The position numbers and the translations under genes are program-made. Below the pieces are notes generated by a model. That model searched no databases. It was not told where the DNA came from and saw only the letters and a list, made by a program, of their open reading frames with translations. A stretch of 64,000 nt of DNA from contig JAQCHZ010000011.1 of NCBI GenBank assembly GCA_027618835.1, positions 1 through 64,000 on the forward strand, written 5' to 3'. Below, in pieces: positions 9,963 to 19,596 of the stretch. This DNA is from Chloroflexota bacterium. GTDB taxonomy: Bacteria > Chloroflexota > Dehalococcoidia > Lucifugimonadales > Lucifugimonadaceae. Each line of letters starts with the position of its first letter. The first letter of the stretch is position 1.

Positions 9963-10580
9963 CTAGATGCTCACTCTACGGGGTGGAATTCGCTGGGATT
10001 CAGATTCGATAATCTCAACCACCTGATTCACTGTGTCATCCAACCGGCCTTCTACGTTCGTAACAGTGAAATCAAAGAGCCTTGCCTGTGAAATTTCTTC
10101 GTTTGCAGCTACAAGGCGCTTGGTAATATCGACTTCTAGATCGACGCCACGTTCTTCCAGATGGCTCTTTAATACGTCTAACGACGGTGGAATGATGAAG
10201 ATCAACAACGCCTCTGGGATGATTTCACTTAGACGTTTCGCTCCTTGAACATCGACTCGCAGAATCACGTGATTACCCGCAGTTAGTGCGTCGCGAACCT
10301 GTTTCTTGGGAACGCCGTAATAATTGCCATAGACCTGCGCCCATTCGAGTAAATCGTCATTAGCAATGAGATTTACAAAATCGTCGACAGTTACGAAATG
10401 GTGATTAATACCGTCTTTTTCGCCGGGACGGGGATCACGAGTGGTCGCAGTAACGGTGAAATGGAATCCGATTCGATCCGATTCGATCATACGATCGATC
10501 ATCACATCTTTCCCTACACCTGAAGGCCCTGAAATGACTACGACAATCGGGTTCACGTGTTTTGCAGGCTCGTTACTCAA
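9963..10580 (-). CDS. gmk: Guanylate kinase
   Basis: VVISGPSGVGKDVMIDRMIES..TATTRDPRPGEKDGINHHFVTVDDF; TTG start overlapping the aroA stop. Confidence 0.95.
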   Translation of the reverse strand: MSNEPAKHVNPIVVVISGPSGVGKDVMIDRMIESDRIGFHFTVTATTRDPRPGEKDGINHHFVTVDDFVNLIANDDLLEWAQVYGNYYGVPKKQVRDALTAGNHVILRVDVQGAKRLSEIIPEALLIFIIPPSLDVLKSHLEERGVDLEVDITKRLVAANEEISQARLFDFTVTNVEGRLDDTVNQVVEIIESESQRIPPRRVSI

Positions 10581-11883
10581 TCAGACCACCAATTTCCTGA
10601 ATGATATTCCAAAAATTCGGGTATGAACTACCGGCTTCGTCAGGATCGACGATCGTTATGGGCTTGGTGGATATTAGACCCGCGATGCCGAGACTCATGG
10701 CGAGCCGGTGATCGTTCGAGCTCTGGAACTGACCGCCACCAATTGATCCTCCACCGGAGATAATCATGCCGTCATCAGTTCCAACTGCATCGATGCCTGC
10801 GCCGTTTAACCAAGTGATACTCGTGCGAATCCGATCAGATTCTTTTACGCGTAGCTCTTCAGCGTCGCGAATTACGGTTTCGCCTTCAGCAATGGCAGCA
10901 GCTACTGCTATCACTGGTATCTCGTCGATGAGGAGAGGGACGATGTCACCAGCTAGTTCAATACCTTTTAGTTGGCTAGTTTTGACCAGAACGTCGGCAA
11001 CCGGTTCGCCAGCCACTTCTCTTTCGTCGACTAAAGTGAGATTCGCTCCCATCATTTGGAGTGCTGTGATGATTCCGGATCGGGTTGGGTTGATACCGAC
11101 GTTGCGAATCATTAGCTCGGCGTCGGGGTGACAGATTCCTGCGACCATCCAGAATGCTGCGCTACTGATATCGCCCGGGATTTCTACATCAACCGTATTG
11201 AGCTCAGATGGTTCAAGTACAAGATCAAGTCCTGTGGTTTTGAGATTCACACCCATCGCCGAGAACATACGTTCAGTGTGATCGCGTGATTTTGCGGGCT
11301 GAGTCAACGTAGTCACGCCGTCGGCACGGAGTCCTGCCAATAGCAGACATGATTTCAGCTGCGCTGAGGCGACTGGCATCTGGTAGGTCGAACCGTGGAG
11401 TGAGCCGCCGTGAAAAACAAGAGGTGCGAGCGTGTTTCCTGTGCGACCTGAAATCACCGCACCCATCTCAGTGAGCGGGTTTACGACTCTTCCCATTGGG
11501 CGAGATTTGAGCGAATCATCGCCTGTGAGAATCGTGAGAATATCTCGACCAGCTAGGATCCCAGACATCAGACGTGTCGTGGTTCCACTATTCCCTGCAT
11601 TGAGGATTTCCGAAGGTTCTTGAAGGCCATTTAGACCTACACCTTTAACGGTGAGACTGTCGCCCATTCCGTTTGAACCAGCTTGTCGAGTGATCTCGAC
11701 TCCGAGTTCACGCATGATCTCGACCGTTGCCGTGCAATCGGCTCCGGGAGAAAAATTTGTGACGCTCGCTGTTCCTGTGTTCGACAAGGCATTGAACATT
11801 ATCGCCCTGTGCGAAACCGACTTATCTCCGGGTGCAATAATTTCTCCGCGTAGAGACCGCGGTCGTGCAATAGTTACTGACAT
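10573..11883 (-). CDS. aroA: 3-phosphoshikimate 1-carboxyvinyltransferase
   Basis: GDKSVSHRAIMFNALS; NAGNSGTTTRLMSGILAG; RVKESDRI; DHRLAMSLGIAGL: EPSP synthase signatures. Confidence 0.96.
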   Translation of the reverse strand: MSVTIARPRSLRGEIIAPGDKSVSHRAIMFNALSNTGTASVTNFSPGADCTATVEIMRELGVEITRQAGSNGMGDSLTVKGVGLNGLQEPSEILNAGNSGTTTRLMSGILAGRDILTILTGDDSLKSRPMGRVVNPLTEMGAVISGRTGNTLAPLVFHGGSLHGSTYQMPVASAQLKSCLLLAGLRADGVTTLTQPAKSRDHTERMFSAMGVNLKTTGLDLVLEPSELNTVDVEIPGDISSAAFWMVAGICHPDAELMIRNVGINPTRSGIITALQMMGANLTLVDEREVAGEPVADVLVKTSQLKGIELAGDIVPLLIDEIPVIAVAAAIAEGETVIRDAEELRVKESDRIRTSITWLNGAGIDAVGTDDGMIISGGGSIGGGQFQSSNDHRLAMSLGIAGLISTKPITIVDPDEAGSSYPNFWNIIQEIGGLIE

Positions 11884-11893
11884 TAGAGTCCTG

Positions 11894-12919
11894 TTAGTTC
11901 ATCTTTCGACGATCGTATTTCGTCGAATCTTTTTTCTTGTCTTGTCCGCGACCCATTACTTTCGCAACCCGGCTGCCAAAGAAAAGTCCCATCATACTTT
12001 CGCTGGAAGAGGGAATCGAAGTATGCTCCTCTGATTCAGGCCGACGATCCGCAACGCCGGCTTCGAGCCGGGCACGTTGCTCCCATGCCTGAATAAACGA
12101 ATCGGCAAGCGGACCGTCTGAAGAGAAACGTGCTTCGTCATCTTCGAGTCCAGCTTTAATTTCTTGGAAACGTACGATCAATTGATCAATCCAGTGAACC
12201 AACATGTCGGCGTTGGTCGCTGCAGCACTCTGTGAAGATGCGGGGTCGCCTGAGGCGGGAGAAGTGATGTTGTCGAAATCGCTTCCAACGAATCTGCTGA
12301 TCTCTGCCCAAGACGGTGAGGTGCTGACGACGTTCATGACAGCGGCCGAAACGACTGCTGGCAGTCCGCTAGTGGCCGCTGAGAATGAATCGTGCTCATG
12401 TGCATCCATAAACACCGGCTTGGAACCGACGCTTTCAATTAGATCGGTAACTGCCTTGATCGAGCGAGAATCAGCAGTCGGAGGAGTGACAACGGCCCAT
12501 TTCGCATTGTGGAAAATGTGTCCAGAAGCCTCTTTTTGTTGTCGAATCGATGCGCCAGTTAGCGGATTCCCTCCGACGTAGCCGACGTTCGAAGGAAGTA
12601 GTTCTTTCGCCCACTCCATTACGGCTCGTTTTGCGGGAGAGGTGTCTGTTACGACGGCTCCTGCTTTGAGGTAGCGAGACATACCGTCAAATACGTCATA
12701 GAGTGAACCGGCTGGCGTGGCTACGATGACGACGTCGGCGTTTTCAACAGCTTTGTCGATGTTCCATTCGATTTGGTCGACTGCACCCATACGTTGGGCG
12801 AGAGTCTCCGCATTGTTTTCAGCGTCGTACCCAACGACCTTTGAGCCGCCTTTGCTACGAATTGCCATTCCGAGTGATGTACCGATTCGTCCGAGCCCGA
12901 TGATCGTGTAGTTCGTCAT
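11894..12919 (-). CDS. tyrA: Prephenate dehydrogenase (TyrA family)
   Basis: IIGLGRIGTSLGMAIRSKGGSKVVGYDAE; VVIVATPAGSLYDVF; YVGGNPLTGASIRQQKEASG; adjacent to aroA. Confidence 0.85.
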   Translation of the reverse strand: MTNYTIIGLGRIGTSLGMAIRSKGGSKVVGYDAENNAETLAQRMGAVDQIEWNIDKAVENADVVIVATPAGSLYDVFDGMSRYLKAGAVVTDTSPAKRAVMEWAKELLPSNVGYVGGNPLTGASIRQQKEASGHIFHNAKWAVVTPPTADSRSIKAVTDLIESVGSKPVFMDAHEHDSFSAATSGLPAVVSAAVMNVVSTSPSWAEISRFVGSDFDNITSPASGDPASSQSAAATNADMLVHWIDQLIVRFQEIKAGLEDDEARFSSDGPLADSFIQAWEQRARLEAGVADRRPESEEHTSIPSSSESMMGLFFGSRVAKVMGRGQDKKKDSTKYDRRKMN

Positions 12920-12990
12920 ATTGGTTACCTGCTAATCACTTTCCGTTTCAAACAAATACGTTCAAAACGAACGTCCGGTCTCAAATACCG

Positions 12991-13758
12991 TTACTCCCAG
13001 TCGTCGTCGTCGTCCAAGTCATGATCGTGATCATATTCTTCATCCTGTGCCGTTGATTCGCCAGCGCGTGGAATCATTGCTCCAGCAGAACTTTTCTGTT
13101 TCTTGGGTTCTAGCAGGTCGATTACCTTCCGCAGTGAGGCGAGATCTTCTTTAGATATTGATCCACCTTCGTAAATCAAAGCCGATATCCCGATATCACG
13201 CAGAAGTTCAAGATTTATCTGGTCAGGAACTACGGTCACTTTTAGGAATATGTGGCAAGAGTAACGTGCGAGTTGCTCTTGTATATCAAGAATCGTTCCG
13301 ACGTTTAGTGGAAGCTTGAGATCCGTTCCGTCGAGGATAAGAAACTCGAAAAGACCTGACTCGATAGCCTTTGCGCGATCTTCCGTTACGTCTGCTGCTA
13401 CGACGAAGCCTTTGGCAGTGTCATCATCACGCAGCGCAGCTCCAGGAGCGGATTCGCCTTCGGCTACGACAAAATCGGCTCCAGCCTCGACAGCAGCGTC
13501 GATTTCTTTCGCCGATCCTCCAGAAACTGAAACTCCCCATATTTCAGCGTCTTTAACCGCTGTTGCTTGAGCGGCGCCATTTGCATCTGCGCCAAGAATG
13601 AATAGATCAGCGTTTACATTCACTGCTTCGCTAGCCTTTTTTATAGACATTCCAATCAGGATCACTGGAACTTTCGTACTGGTTGCACGAGCACCAAATC
13701 CAAAGCCAGAACGTTCGGTTTGGCCAAGTTTAGTGAGTCGTTCGGATATTTTGCTCAA
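12991..13758 (-). CDS. Uncharacterised protein, possible alpha/beta (TIM-like) fold with Asp/His-rich tail
   Basis: Complete 255-aa ORF, TTG start overlapping the stop of the upstream PAC2 gene; C-terminus DEEYDHDHDLDDDDDWE. No family recognised with confidence. Confidence 0.7.
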   Translation of the reverse strand: MSKISERLTKLGQTERSGFGFGARATSTKVPVILIGMSIKKASEAVNVNADLFILGADANGAAQATAVKDAEIWGVSVSGGSAKEIDAAVEAGADFVVAEGESAPGAALRDDDTAKGFVVAADVTEDRAKAIESGLFEFLILDGTDLKLPLNVGTILDIQEQLARYSCHIFLKVTVVPDQINLELLRDIGISALIYEGGSISKEDLASLRKVIDLLEPKKQKSSAGAMIPRAGESTAQDEEYDHDHDLDDDDDWE

Positions 13759-14654
13759 TCGTCGTTGTCCCCATCGCCAGCCGATTCGTCAGAACCTCGT
13801 TGCTGGCGTAAAAAGTCTTCTAGTTCTTGCACTAACGCGGCAGGTTCAGGGCTCTGTCGGTACTCCTCTTCGGAGTCATATCGCTCTTCGAGCCGTTTTA
13901 CATAGCCTTCGATCTCTTGTTGGTCTGAGAGCGCCCTAACAAGATTTTCGTCAAATTCTTCAGCTTCCTTCGATAGCTTAGCTAGATCGATAGGAGTTGC
14001 TATAAATTGCTGCAGTTCGGAGAGCATCGCGTGGGTGAGAGTTGGGTTCTGCGCCACCTGAAGGTAATGAGGTGAGTGTCCCCAAATGCTTGCCGAAGGT
14101 ATTTTGTCTTGGCTGAGTCGATCCATCAGTACCGAAGTCAGGCCAGACGGTCCTTCGTAGCTGGGAACCGCGTATTTGATGTGCTCGAAGCCGGTTCCTA
14201 AATCTGTGTTGATCGAAGATCCGGTGACGCGAGGCGAACGGGTGTGAGGGACCGAGTCCAACAAAGCGCCGACCGTCACGAGAAGCTTTGTGTCGCTCTC
14301 GCTGGCGACCTTGTGAATAAGGTCTGTATAGGTGCGCCATTTCAAGTTTGGTTCAACACCTATGAAAATCAGAAGGTCGCGACCACCATCGTCAGACTTC
14401 CAGTAGTAGAAATCGTTCTTTGGCCAAGTTAGCTTGCGAGAGCCGTCAGATTCGTTGGAAATTTCTGGACGTTGCTCGGCGAAATCATAAAAGTCTTCAG
14501 GGTCGATCGATGCGAAGTGAGTTGCAGAAAGCTGGCGAACGAGCTCTCGGAGCGATCGTGTTGCAGATTCAGCGGCATCGGGCCAGCCGCCCCACGCTGC
14601 GAGGAAAACCGTGTTACTAAGGATTGGGTGTTCGGTGTACTGAAGTGCCGACAA
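13755..14654 (-). CDS. PAC2-family protein (proteasome assembly chaperone-like)
   Basis: VFLAAWGGWPDAAESATRSLRELV..LLVTVGALLDSVPHTRSPRVTG..VPSYEGPSGLTSVLMDRLSQDKIPSASIWGHSPHYL. Confidence 0.82.
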   Translation of the reverse strand: MSALQYTEHPILSNTVFLAAWGGWPDAAESATRSLRELVRQLSATHFASIDPEDFYDFAEQRPEISNESDGSRKLTWPKNDFYYWKSDDGGRDLLIFIGVEPNLKWRTYTDLIHKVASESDTKLLVTVGALLDSVPHTRSPRVTGSSINTDLGTGFEHIKYAVPSYEGPSGLTSVLMDRLSQDKIPSASIWGHSPHYLQVAQNPTLTHAMLSELQQFIATPIDLAKLSKEAEEFDENLVRALSDQQEIEGYVKRLEERYDSEEEYRQSPEPAALVQELEDFLRQQRGSDESAGDGDNDD

Positions 14655-14807
14655 TACTCTCGCCAGTTTTTCCTTGAACTAAATTAAGTCAGTCACAGGG
14701 TTGATGTGATCGCTAACTCGCACACGTACGTGAGCGCCTGAGAACGAAGCAGCAAGTCTAGCACCCATTTACCTCATCATCTGCACAAGTATTGAACTAG
14801 CGCTGGG

Positions 14808-15512
14808 TCATAAGGAAGGGATGAAGTGTCGAAACGGGCAGGGGGAGAAGAATCCGGGAACTGCCATAAGTGTTCCTGCAGAGTTTTTGCCATAAGCGTA
14901 TTCAGCTAAACGAGGGAGCGAAGCAACGTCTTCAGCGTTGTACCGAATAAGTGTTTCGAGTGCGTTGGGTTCGCCGTCCTGCGCCATGTTCCATAGGTTG
15001 ACGGCATCTCGACCGGTGAGTAGCGAAAGATCGTCGCCACGATCAAGACCAATTGCCTTTTCAATCTTTTTCAGACCGCCGCGTAATCCTACCGATCTCA
15101 ATACGTGCATCAGGTCTATGTGAGCAGTGTTTTCGAGTAACGGTCCCAGTCCACGCCGCAGCCAAGGCACATCGAAGGTGATTCCATTGAATGTGACTAC
15201 CAGCTTGTAATGATGAAGATCCTCGACCAGTTGATCGAGATTGTCACCTCGGACGTATGCCTTGAATCCGTATGCATCAGGAATTCCGCACATGGTGAGA
15301 TATGAATCTCCACCTAGTCCTGTGGTTTCGATGTCGAGAAATGCGGTTTCGTTTTCGAAGTCGAGTAGCAAACGCCATCGCTCACCCGCTCGATACAGAT
15401 CGCCGAAGTAGACGGCGTTACGGTCAGTGAGAGCAGCAGAAGATTGCTCAAGTGCTGCGCGCTGCTCACTTGTAAGCCCATCGGAAGCTAAGGCATCGTC
15501 CCAATTCATCAC
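14808..15512 (-). CDS. Ribonuclease H-like (YprB-type) exonuclease-fold protein
   Basis: TAFLDIETTGLGGDSYLTMCGI..LVVTFNGITFDVPWLRR..HIDLMHVLRSVGLRGGLKKIEKAIGL..YNAEDVASL. Confidence 0.8.
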   Translation of the reverse strand: MMNWDDALASDGLTSEQRAALEQSSAALTDRNAVYFGDLYRAGERWRLLLDFENETAFLDIETTGLGGDSYLTMCGIPDAYGFKAYVRGDNLDQLVEDLHHYKLVVTFNGITFDVPWLRRGLGPLLENTAHIDLMHVLRSVGLRGGLKKIEKAIGLDRGDDLSLLTGRDAVNLWNMAQDGEPNALETLIRYNAEDVASLPRLAEYAYGKNSAGTLMAVPGFFSPCPFRHFIPSL

Positions 15513-15654
15513 ACCCCTTGCCCACAGTTCTTCCTAGTCGTCGACGGTGAAACCTTGAAGATGCAAGAACGAGTTTTTGAGCAAGTGGATCGGGTCGAGG
15601 AGGCTATCTGAGAATTCGGTAGCGCAAAGGTAACCAGTTACTAGCCCGACCGGA

Positions 15655-16101
15655 CTATGCGCCTGGCTTTTCACCGGCGAATCGCGCACCCATCGCTGAA
15701 ATCAGTGTGTTGGTAACAAGCAACTGTGAGCCATCGTTAACAACGATCATTTTTCCATTAAGGAAGTATTGAGGATTGTCTGACCAGTTGACGTACTTCA
15801 ACCCAATTCCGTAGCCATCTGGTGATACCAGAGCCGCTTGTCCAGCGGCTTCTTCTACCGTTGAAAACTCAAAGGCGAGAATGTCTTGACCGCTGGCTGT
15901 CATCTCAATACCGGGGACCGAGAATAGTCCTGCCGATAGGAAGTTGTTTCCAACCTGCTCTTCAACCTTCATGCGCGCTGCATCGAGAGCGGCTGAAAGT
16001 GAGACGTAAGAATCTGCTGGTTCAATATCACTGCCGCTTGAACAAGCGACTGCAATTATTGATAACGCTACTAACCCGATTACTAGAAAACGACGCAACA
16101 T
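15655..16101 (-). CDS. Predicted lipoprotein, unknown function
   Basis: N-terminal signal with lipobox MLRRFLVIGLVALSIIAVACSSGSD. Confidence 0.65.
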   Translation of the reverse strand: MLRRFLVIGLVALSIIAVACSSGSDIEPADSYVSLSAALDAARMKVEEQVGNNFLSAGLFSVPGIEMTASGQDILAFEFSTVEEAAGQAALVSPDGYGIGLKYVNWSDNPQYFLNGKMIVVNDGSQLLVTNTLISAMGARFAGEKPGA

Positions 16102-16195
16102 GTTTAGCTCCGTAGGTGAATACGTGACCGGATTTAGCTAAAGAAATAATAGTGTTCCTAAGGTGCGCTGTAGGTGGGGTCAACCCTCAAAAGTA

Positions 16196-16792
16196 CTAAC
16201 GGCGAACGTACATACCTGAGAACGAACCCGTGCCAAGAACCTTACCTCGAAGCGCCGCTGACACGTCGAGTGCTGTCACATCGTCATCGAGGTCGAGCGG
16301 TTCAGATAAAGCGTAGATAAAGAATACGTACTCGTGCTCTTGGCCTTCAGGAGGGCAAGGACCGCTGTAGCCGATGTTGTCAAAAGTGTTGATTGCTTGG
16401 CGGGTTGAGTCTTTTAGCTTGATCGTGGATGCTTGCCCGGTAGGCAACGAGCGGGTTCCAGAAGGAATGTTGTACACCGACCAATGACGGAAGATTCCTG
16501 TCGGGGCGTCAGGGTCGTCGACCAATATTGCGATCGAACGTGTTCCAGATGGAACGTCTGACCAACGTAGAGGTGGTGAGGTGTTGTTGCCGTCGCAGGT
16601 GTATTCGACTGGAATCGAGTCCCCGTCCTCGAAAGCTGCCGAAGAAATGTCGAGCGTTGCAATTAGCGAGCTCTCAGGATCGAATTCGGTGTCGCTATCG
16701 TTTCCGGAACCACAAGCCGTGAGGAATATCGCAGTTGCGAGGACGATAGCGGTGAACGAGAAGATTCTGATTTGAGAGTGTGAATTTGGCAA
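16196..16792 (-). CDS. YbhB/YbcL (PEBP, Raf-kinase-inhibitor-like) lipoprotein
   Basis: FTAIVLATAIFLTACGSG lipobox; IPVEYTCDGNNTSPPLRWSDVPSGTRSIAILVDDPDAPTGIFRHWSVYNIP; YSGPCPPEGQEHEYVFFIYAL. Confidence 0.93.
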   Translation of the reverse strand: MPNSHSQIRIFSFTAIVLATAIFLTACGSGNDSDTEFDPESSLIATLDISSAAFEDGDSIPVEYTCDGNNTSPPLRWSDVPSGTRSIAILVDDPDAPTGIFRHWSVYNIPSGTRSLPTGQASTIKLKDSTRQAINTFDNIGYSGPCPPEGQEHEYVFFIYALSEPLDLDDDVTALDVSAALRGKVLGTGSFSGMYVRR

Positions 16793-17179
16793 TTAGATTA
16801 TCTAAGGCAGGGGATTATGGCGACAGAAGTGGTGTTTATGTTGAGCTTCAGGATTGGCTGAGTGAATGTTCACGTTATAAATCACCTGAACGATAACGCT
16901 AGCGATCTCAAGAAATTGTTTCACAGCCCGATATTGCGCAACTGGGCAAATTGTTGTGATTTCGTCAACGATTCGCCCACTTTTGTCTAAGTTGGCTGTA
17001 TCGTAGATAGAGTCAGCCAGTGGGGACTCAATGGCTGACATAGGCTTCGTTAGCCATCCAAAGCTGACGGAGCCGCTTTTGTTTAAGCCGCTCGATAAGT
17101 AAGAACAATTTGGCTGGAGGTCTCAAATAACTATCGTCAATCACGACCACTCGATACTCATCGGAAGTGAGCAGAATTC

Positions 17180-17617
17180 ATGAGCAAGTACATTCCTAGC
17201 CCCGCAAATTGGGTTGCCGAACAAGTAGAACTGTACGAAGGCAGCGGCGGAACCCAGGGCACCACATTGAAAGATAGTGGCCTGCCTGTTGTTATCGTCA
17301 CACTTCGGGGTCGAAAGACTGGGGCTGTTCGCAAAACTCCGTTGATGAGAGCCGTTGATGACGGAAACTACATTCTCGTCGCCTCCATGGGCGGCGCTCC
17401 GAAGAACCCTGTTTGGTACTACAACTTGAAGGCTGATCCGAACGTGGAAATCCGCGACGAAACGAACGTTTTCGATATCCGGGTACGCGAGATATCAGTC
17501 TCGAACGAGAAGCAACGACTGTGGGACATTGCAGTGGCAGCCTATCCACCGTATCAGGAATACCAAGACAAAACGGACCGAGTGATCCCTGTCTTTATCG
17601 CCGAACAATCCAGTTAG
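17180..17617 (+). CDS. Deazaflavin (F420)-dependent nitroreductase family protein
   Basis: LPVVIVTLRGRKTGAVRKTPLMRAVDDGNYILVASMGGAPKNPVWYYNLKADPNVEI. Confidence 0.88.
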   Translation: MSKYIPSPANWVAEQVELYEGSGGTQGTTLKDSGLPVVIVTLRGRKTGAVRKTPLMRAVDDGNYILVASMGGAPKNPVWYYNLKADPNVEIRDETNVFDIRVREISVSNEKQRLWDIAVAAYPPYQEYQDKTDRVIPVFIAEQSS

Positions 17618-17624
17618 ATCGTAT

Positions 17625-17668
17625 TAGTGGAAAAAGCTCCTACGAAATGTTCGAGGGGCTTTTTTTAT
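17625..17668. terminator. Rho-independent terminator between the F420-dependent gene (+) and the tRNA (-)
   Basis: AAAAAGCTCC ... GGGGCTTTTTTT hairpin (one G-T pair) with T tract; A tract on the other side suggests bidirectional use. Confidence 0.7.
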
Positions 17669-17677
17669 TAGTTCTTA

Positions 17678-17752
17678 TGGAGCCAACGGGGAGGATTGAA
17701 CTCCCGACCTGCTCATTACGAATGAGCTGCTCTACCACTGAGCTACGTTGGC
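17678..17752 (-). tRNA. tRNA-Thr(CGT), CCA encoded
   Basis: Reverse complement GCCAACGTAGCTCAGTGGTAGAGCAGCTCATTCGTAATGAGCAGGTCGGGAGTTCAATCCTCCCCGTTGGCTCCA folds as a cloverleaf; anticodon loop TTCGTAA. Confidence 0.95.
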
Positions 17753-17903
17753 GCGATGCGTTCAATTACGTGATGTGTGGAGCATTTCGCAATCGAACAC
17801 AGACTAAGATTACGACGCGCCCGTCGGTTGAGCAATGCATATACAGACAACTAACGGGCGAGCGCGAACGAAACGACTTGTTTCCGAGTAACGGATGAGC
17901 GAA

Positions 17904-18329
17904 TTATTGGTCGCCGGCTCTGCTGTAGCCCATCTCATCGACTACTCGGTTTGATGGCTTGATGCCCGACATCGTTGCAAACTCGAGTCGATTGCCTTCG
18001 GGGTCATAAACATAGAACGCACGTTGGCCGTCGGCGCGCTCGATAGGGCCTTTAATGATCTCGTAACCGGCAGCGGTCATCGCTTCTAAAGCTTCGTCAA
18101 AATCTTCCACTTCGAACGCCGTGTGAATGTTCGGCGTGTCGTCAGACGGTCGTTGTACGAGATGGACCATCGTGCCGTCAGCAGCCTGCATCCAGATAAG
18201 ACCGTCTCCAGATTCTTGAGCTGGAATTATCTCCAGGCCCAATAAATCTCTCCAAAAGCCTAGTGCTCTGCCGCGGTCGCGCATCGGCATCGATTGATGG
18301 TGAATGGTGTTGATTTTAATTTTTGCCAT
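17904..18329 (-). CDS. VOC/glyoxalase superfamily protein
   Basis: IHHQSMPMRDRGRALGFWRDLLGLEIIP..VHLVQRPSDDTPNIHTAFEVEDFDEALEAMTAAGYEI..AFYVYDPEGNRLEF. Confidence 0.88.
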   Translation of the reverse strand: MAKIKINTIHHQSMPMRDRGRALGFWRDLLGLEIIPAQESGDGLIWMQAADGTMVHLVQRPSDDTPNIHTAFEVEDFDEALEAMTAAGYEIIKGPIERADGQRAFYVYDPEGNRLEFATMSGIKPSNRVVDEMGYSRAGDQ

Positions 18330-18369
18330 TGGTGCTGGTTATTCTTCGACGACAGTGAATCTGAACAAG

Positions 18370-19206
18370 TTAAGAGATTGTTTTGCGAGCGGTATCGAGA
18401 GCGTTGTAGCAGAACTCAGCAGCGCGGCGCGGGCTGTAATCGGCTTGTCGTGATTGTTGAACACTTACTTCAGCAAACACTGGCATATGTTCGAGTCCGT
18501 TCGATCTCAGTGCGGTCATGAAACGAGGAATATCTATTCCACCGTCACCTGGGAGGCAGAACTGCACCTGCCCATCGATCTTCTCGCCATCTTTGATGTG
18601 AACCATCACAGAATGTTCGGCTGTGAGATCAACGCTGTGAACTAACTCGGCTCCTTCAACCACGAAGTGAGAAATATCCAGATCAAGCTTCAAGTTAGTG
18701 TGCTGAGATTGCTCCATCATCCAGACAGCTTTTTCCGGTGTTTCGAAGTCGGTGCCAGCGTGGGCTTCGATTGCAATGGTGATGTCGTTTTCGGCTGCCA
18801 TATCAGCGAGCGTCAGGAAAGCGTCACGAATCTGATCTTTTCCTGATTCCCAAGGTGGCGCCGAGTGACCCGGCGTTGTCGTGATGAGAATAGGTGAATC
18901 GTCGTAGTGCAGCTGTTGTGCCATCTCGAACTTCTTCTTGGTTAGTTCGAGCATAGAAATACGATCGGACTGTGGAGCGCACACGTCGATCAATCCGAAC
19001 ATGATCGGTGATCTGAATCCGAGATCTTGGGAGAGCTTTGCGAGATCGCGTTGTTGATTCGTAGAAAAATCGATCGGAGACGATGGCCAACCATCGGCAG
19101 CACAGATCTCCAGTGCATCGTATCCAACGTCTTTAATCATCCGAACAGCTTCGAACGGATCAACCATTCGAAGTGCGTATGTTGAATAGCCAAGGGTAAC
19201 TATCAC
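18370..19206 (-). CDS. Sugar phosphate isomerase/epimerase (AP endonuclease family 2 TIM barrel)
   Basis: MIKDVGYDALEICAADGWPS..ITIAIEAHAGTDFETPEKAVWMMEQ..LKLDLDISHFVVEG..FAEVSVQ. Confidence 0.82.
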   Translation of the reverse strand: MIVTLGYSTYALRMVDPFEAVRMIKDVGYDALEICAADGWPSSPIDFSTNQQRDLAKLSQDLGFRSPIMFGLIDVCAPQSDRISMLELTKKKFEMAQQLHYDDSPILITTTPGHSAPPWESGKDQIRDAFLTLADMAAENDITIAIEAHAGTDFETPEKAVWMMEQSQHTNLKLDLDISHFVVEGAELVHSVDLTAEHSVMVHIKDGEKIDGQVQFCLPGDGGIDIPRFMTALRSNGLEHMPVFAEVSVQQSRQADYSPRRAAEFCYNALDTARKTIS

Positions 19207-19455
19207 GAGTATATGTTTTCCTTAAGATCTGAATGATCGGCAGAGGATCAGTCCCGTCCCTGACGGTCGCTAAATGACAAGGATGCACACGTTGATGTGA
19301 ATCGTTGACGGACAGGGATTCTAGCAACGGAGAACCCCGAACGGACGTTGAACATGCTTAAATCAAACGGAATTTGTGGGTTTACACACAATTAGCCCGT
19401 GTGATTGGCGTTGCGATAATTACGTACTAAGGCCCGGGTCTTATCCCTCACCGAT

Positions 19456-19596
19456 CTGGTGTGTACACCGGGCGACAGATTATTAGACACAGAGGATATT
19501 AGTAATACTGCCTTGGCGGTGGATGTTCGCCCGGTGCCCTGTGTGCTCTGGCCGGGAGTTGCGCTTGGGTTACTAGGCGAGTTTCCACCGCCAGGG
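19456..19596 (+). other. Candidate structured RNA element with overlapping inverted repeats
   Basis: CACCGGGCGA (19466-19475) complementary to TCGCCCGGTG (19527-19536); CCTTGGCGGTGGA (19511-19523) complementary to TCCACCGCCAGGG (19584-19596), one G-U. The stems interleave. Confidence 0.35.

Noticed and set aside
16802-17041. 79-aa minus ORF upstream of the PEBP gene
   Set aside because: No domain, no RBS evident, and unusual composition; likely chance.
17678-17752. tRNA-Thr as a genomic-island integration site
   Set aside because: No integrase, direct repeat of the tRNA 3' end, or phage-like genes seen nearby.
17521-17898. 125-aa plus ORF containing MEPTGRIELPTCSLRMSCSTTELRW
   Set aside because: This is the translation of the tRNA-Thr antisense strand, a classic spurious ORF.
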